A stretch of DNA of 16,126 bases from JAXHTH01 sp034211115. Its GTDB lineage: Bacteria > Planctomycetota > Phycisphaerae > Phycisphaerales > SM1A02. The first letter of the stretch is position 1; each line of letters begins with the position of its first letter. The notes beneath the pieces are model-generated. The model had not been told where the DNA came from. It made no database searches and worked only from the letters and a program-made list of their open reading frames with translations. The position numbers and the translations under genes were made by a program. The stretch spans positions 1 to 16,126 of the forward strand of contig JAXHTH010000059.1 of the NCBI GenBank assembly GCA_034211115.1, in the 5' to 3' direction. Shown piece by piece: positions 13,826 through 16,126 of the stretch.

Positions 13826-13841
13826 CGAACCGGCCGGTTCG
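13826..13841. other. 16-bp perfect palindrome between convergent genes
   Basis: CGAACCGGCCGGTTCG lies in the 48-bp gap between the convergent glycosyltransferase and 79-residue genes. It can fold as a 6-bp stem with a GGCC loop on either strand. It may aid termination in both directions, but there is no T-run. A protein-binding site is the alternative. Confidence 0.4.
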
Positions 13842-13850
13842 CGTGCCCGC

Positions 13851-14090
13851 TCAGGCGGCGGGGCGATCCGGCTCGGCCTCCCGCATCTGCGCCAGCTCGT
13901 TGGCGGCCGGCCAGAGCGGATCGTAGCGATCGTTGAGGTCGACGGCGCGATACACGCCGCGGGCGGTGTCCCAGACCCGGATCAGCCGGGGGGGCGGCGC
14001 CGGCGCCCCGCCGTCCGAGCGCGTCAGCCACGCGGTCAGTCGATGCCAGAGCCCGCCATGCTCGTCGCTGTGCAGGGATCTGCTGGTCAT
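13851..14090 (-). CDS. Small hypothetical protein (79 residues)
   Basis: The frame starts MTSRSLHSDEHGGLWHRL at ATG 14090, with GGAGG at 14097-14101 only 6 nt before it. This supports that start over the longer upstream frame reaching 14267. The protein is soluble-looking, with no signal peptide or membrane segment. A Pro-rich spacer (APAPPP) precedes a compact segment RLIRVWDTARGVYRAVDLND. I do not recognise a family. It is convergent with the glycosyltransferase gene, with a palindrome between them. Confidence 0.6.
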   Translation of the reverse strand: MTSRSLHSDEHGGLWHRLTAWLTRSDGGAPAPPPRLIRVWDTARGVYRAVDLNDRYDPLWPAANELAQMREAEPDRPAA

Positions 14091-14451
14091 GCTCCGCCTC
14101 CCTCCCTTCCTCGGCGCGGACCGTTGCCGGAAAGCGAGACGGCGCGGGTTGACGCACCGCCCGCGTCTCTCTCCCCCGGGTAATAGCCGATCCGTCTTGC
14201 CGGCAGGCAACCGCGCGGCGACGGCCGGCCCGCGCGACGTTCGACCTGCGCGGGCTGGTCCGGTCATGCGGGCGGATGGGCGGACGTGCCGCGGGGGAAC
14301 GAGGGACGTCGGGGCAGGCGGACGCGGCTCCGGGATGCCTCCCGGGGCTCAACGGATCACACCTTCTGAGATTCCACCGAGGCTCGGCGCAGTCTTCATA
14401 GCCGCGGGTGAATACCCGCGGGGACGATCGACCTCACACTGTTCCATAAGG
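14091..14451. other. Gene-free stretch with several hairpins
   Basis: No gene is supported in these 361 bp. Three inverted repeats stand out: GAGACG/CGTCTC with an inner CGGG/CCCG (14136-14169), CTCCGGGA/TCCCGGGG around TGCC (14328-14347), and CCGCGGGT/ACCCGCGG around GAAT (14402-14421). The first lies in the probable leader of the 79-residue gene. The last lies just after the lipoprotein stop. High GC makes chance stems common, so a structured RNA is only a possibility. Confidence 0.5.
14402..14421 (-). terminator. Hairpin after the lipoprotein gene, possible terminator
   Basis: CCGCGGGT and ACCCGCGG form a perfect 8-bp stem with a GAAT loop, about 30 bp past the lipoprotein stop on the minus strand. 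There is no T-run after the stem, so it is at best a weak or Rho-assisted terminator. Confidence 0.4.
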
Positions 14452-15111
14452 TCACTGCGCCAGAGGCCACTGCGTGATCTGCGGCTGACCCGGCCGCGGC
14501 TGGCGGATCACCCGCACCGGGACCTCGTTCTCCCAGACCGTCCACGATTCCTCGGCCGGGCAGAGGCGGAGGAACAGCTCCCACTGGTCGGAGCCGTCGG
14601 CGGTGATCAGGTACGCCGCGCCGAGCAGCTCGTACTGAACCGGCTCGTCGCCGGCGGTGGTGAAGCTCACCGACAACGACCGGCCGGCCGCGGACAGGAG
14701 TTCGGCCAGGCGTTTGGTGAAGGCGTCGAACTCGCTCGCCTCGGCGCGGCTCTGGTTGCGCAGGAAGTGGATGCCGATGCGGGTGACGCCCTCGTCATCG
14801 GTCTCCCGATCGGGCATGGCGGCGGTCATGGAGGCGACGAGTGCGAGCGCGCCGGGCTCGGCCGGCGTGGGCGGCTGGCGAGGTTCGATCTTCAGCTTCT
14901 CGGCCGCCTCATCGCCCAGCTCCTCGCGGGCCGCGGTCTCGGCGGGATGCGTCTCGCCCGCCGCGTTCGCCTCGTCCCCCCTCTCCGCCTCCGCCGGCGC
15001 GGGGTAGGTGAGGGAAGCGCCCGTGGCCGGCGAAAGTCCCTGGGAGGCCTTCTGGCAGCCGAGTGAGCCGATCGCGGCAAGCACGCCCAAGATGATGGGT
15101 CTCAGCCGCAT
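14452..15111 (-). CDS. Probable lipoprotein of unknown function
   Basis: From ATG 15111 the 219-residue product starts MRLRPIILGVLAAIGSLGCQ, a lipoprotein signal with the modified cysteine at position 19. The lipobox reads SLGC, which departs from the usual Leu at -3. An Ala/Glu-rich, low-complexity linker (about 40-80) separates the anchor from a globular part with mixed helices and strands (TRIGIHFLRNQSRAEASEFD, SLSVSFTTAGDEPVQYELL). It is likely attached to a membrane facing the periplasm. No family is recognised. A TTG start at 15159 would put 16 extra residues before the signal and was not used. The gene is divergent from the 67-residue gene. Confidence 0.72.
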   Translation of the reverse strand: MRLRPIILGVLAAIGSLGCQKASQGLSPATGASLTYPAPAEAERGDEANAAGETHPAETAAREELGDEAAEKLKIEPRQPPTPAEPGALALVASMTAAMPDRETDDEGVTRIGIHFLRNQSRAEASEFDAFTKRLAELLSAAGRSLSVSFTTAGDEPVQYELLGAAYLITADGSDQWELFLRLCPAEESWTVWENEVPVRVIRQPRPGQPQITQWPLAQ

Positions 15112-15249
15112 CGCGCCCCCGCGGGTTGTGGATGAGAGGCCGGGCATCGCCAATCGCAAGTCCTTGTGTCCACGCTGGTTATCTGCTGCACCGCCGACGC
15201 GGCATCAGCCGATCCTCTCTTCTCGACCCCATCCAGCGGAGCTTGTTCC

Positions 15250-15453
15250 ATGCAAAGCAAGGCTCAGGTGATCGATGCCATCCTCCAGATCAACCGCTCG
15301 GCCCGGCAGGAGTGGCTCGACCTGTTCGAGGTATCGGCATTGCAACGGTATCTGGATCATCTCCAGTACGCCCTGGAGCCGCGAGGGCCGGACAGCTTCT
15401 GGCTTCGCGATGGCGAGACGCCCGCGGTGGTCACCCGCGCCCCCGCCGCCTGA
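15250..15453 (+). CDS. Small hypothetical protein (67 residues)
   Basis: ATG 15250 follows GGAG at a spacing of about 9 nt and gives MQSKAQVIDAILQINRSARQ, then EWLDLFEVSALQRYLDHLQY. The amphipathic helices suggest a small soluble helical protein. The periodic hydrophobic pattern and aromatic residues look like real coding sequence. I do not recognise the family. The frame extends upstream to 15166, but only the ATG has a plausible binding site. Confidence 0.6.
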   Translation: MQSKAQVIDAILQINRSARQEWLDLFEVSALQRYLDHLQYALEPRGPDSFWLRDGETPAVVTRAPAA

Positions 15454-15486
15454 CCCCGGAAGCGCCCGGAGGAACCGCAGCCGGGG
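15454..15486. terminator. Weak inverted repeat between convergent genes
   Basis: CCCCGG (15454-15459) and CCGGGG (15481-15486) could pair across a 21-nt loop in the 38-bp gap between the 67-residue gene and the response regulator. A role as shared terminator is plausible from position only; no T-run is present. Confidence 0.22.
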
Positions 15487-15491
15487 CTCGG

Positions 15492-16058
15492 CTAACGACC
15501 GCTCGGGTCGTCCATGTCCGGCGAATCGTCCTCGAGCTTCAGGCCCGCCTCCCCGCCCGATCGATGGTCCGGCGCCGCCCGCTGCGTCAACGCCATCACC
15601 TGGTCGAGCTTGCGCTTCAGCAGCCGCACGCGCAGCAGCGACTTGACCCGCGTGAGCAACTCGAGCTTGTTCACCGGCTTGGTGAGGAAGTCATCGGTGC
15701 CGCACTCGACGGCCCGCTCGAAATCGCCCACCTCGTGCAGCGCGGTGACCATGATCACGATGATGTCCCGCGTGCGGGGGGAGGCCTTCATCTTCTGGCA
15801 GACCTCGAAGCCGGACATCCGCGGCATCATCACGTCCAGCAGGACGATGTCCGGGTCGCCCTCCTCGATGAGACGGATGGCCTCGATGCCGTCGGTGGCG
15901 GTGACGATCCGGCAGGGCAACTCCTCCAGGTAAGCCTGGATGAGCTCGAGGTTCTGGATGTTGTCATCGACGAGAAGAACCGTGGCGGTGGACAGGTCGG
16001 GCAGGGCGCCCTCCGCCATCTCTTCCTGAAGGGCCATCAGTGTTTCGCGATCAGTCAT
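15492..16058 (-). CDS. Response regulator (receiver domain with short C-terminal helix)
   Basis: The 188-residue product has one CheY-type receiver domain (about 26-145). All key residues are in place: acidic Asp31-Asp32 (VLLVDDN), phospho-acceptor Asp75 (VLLDVMMP), Thr105 (MVTA) and Lys127 (TKPVNK). The remaining residues form a charged helix (LLRVRLLKRKLDQVMALTQR) and a disordered acidic tail. No DNA-binding or enzymatic output domain is present, so it probably signals by protein contact. The receiver resembles PleD-type receivers. It starts 21 bp after the stop of the upstream partial gene and is probably co-transcribed with it. Confidence 0.93.
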   Translation of the reverse strand: MTDRETLMALQEEMAEGALPDLSTATVLLVDDNIQNLELIQAYLEELPCRIVTATDGIEAIRLIEEGDPDIVLLDVMMPRMSGFEVCQKMKASPRTRDIIVIMVTALHEVGDFERAVECGTDDFLTKPVNKLELLTRVKSLLRVRLLKRKLDQVMALTQRAAPDHRSGGEAGLKLEDDSPDMDDPSGR

Positions 16059-16079
16059 GGGCGTTCGCCTTCCGGCCGC

Positions 16080-16126
16080 TCAGAGACGGGGTCGATCCAG
16101 CAGGTCGTCGATGCGCTCGGCCAGGC
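16080..16126 (-). CDS. C-terminal end of the gene upstream of the response regulator (partial)
   Basis: On the minus strand an open frame enters at the right edge, reads LAERIDDLLDRPRL and stops at 16080-16082. The short spacing to the response regulator suggests one operon, in which a sensor kinase would be a natural partner. Fourteen residues are too few to identify it. Confidence 0.45.
   Translation of the reverse strand, partial: LAERIDDLLDRPRL

Overview
This is a GC-rich window, very probably from a Planctomycetota bacterium of the Phycisphaerae type. The assignment is an inference. It rests on the high GC content, on several large secreted proteins ending in paired acidic Ca-binding repeats of the form GDxDGDGDxDTADLL, and on the 'DCNGNGI...DCNANDIPDEC' linker often seen in that phylum. 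No rRNA, tRNA, CRISPR array or insertion sequence was seen.

Left part (1-3607). A large secreted cysteine peptidase of the gingipain family (C25) runs leftward off the window edge from a start at 2284. About 570 bp of gene-poor DNA separates it from a divergent Rrf2-family regulator (2855-3361). That regulator may be preceded by an 18-codon leader ORF and is followed by a hairpin terminator. A second, stronger hairpin at 3502-3532 faces the opposite way.

Central part (3607-11848, minus strand). Four secreted proteins lie head to tail and look like one operon, read from right to left. First is a peptidylarginine/agmatine deiminase-family enzyme resembling Porphyromonas PPAD (10202-11848). Two paralogous C25 peptidases follow (7886-10126 and 5486-7690), then a five-Asp-box sialidase-like propeller protein (3607-5334). 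An array of six 7-bp repeats and the terminator at 3502-3532 come after it. All four proteins have an N-terminal signal peptide. All four also end in the same tag: two dockerin-like EF-hand repeats joined by a Cys-pair linker and finishing exactly in LLANWG. In Porphyromonas gingivalis, Arg-gingipains expose C-terminal arginines that PPAD converts to citrulline. Finding a PPAD-like enzyme with two gingipain-like peptidases in one operon, with a calcium-type tag in place of a type IX secretion domain, is the most interesting thing in the window.

Right part (11849-16126). A divergent gene-free stretch leads to a membrane family-2 glycosyltransferase (12276-13802). After it come a 79-residue unknown protein (minus), a 361-bp hairpin-rich gene-free stretch, a probable lipoprotein (minus), a 67-residue unknown protein (plus), and a receiver-domain response regulator (minus). 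The last codons of the gene upstream of the regulator lie at the right edge. These look like ordinary chromosomal genes with no visible link to the secreted-protein operon.
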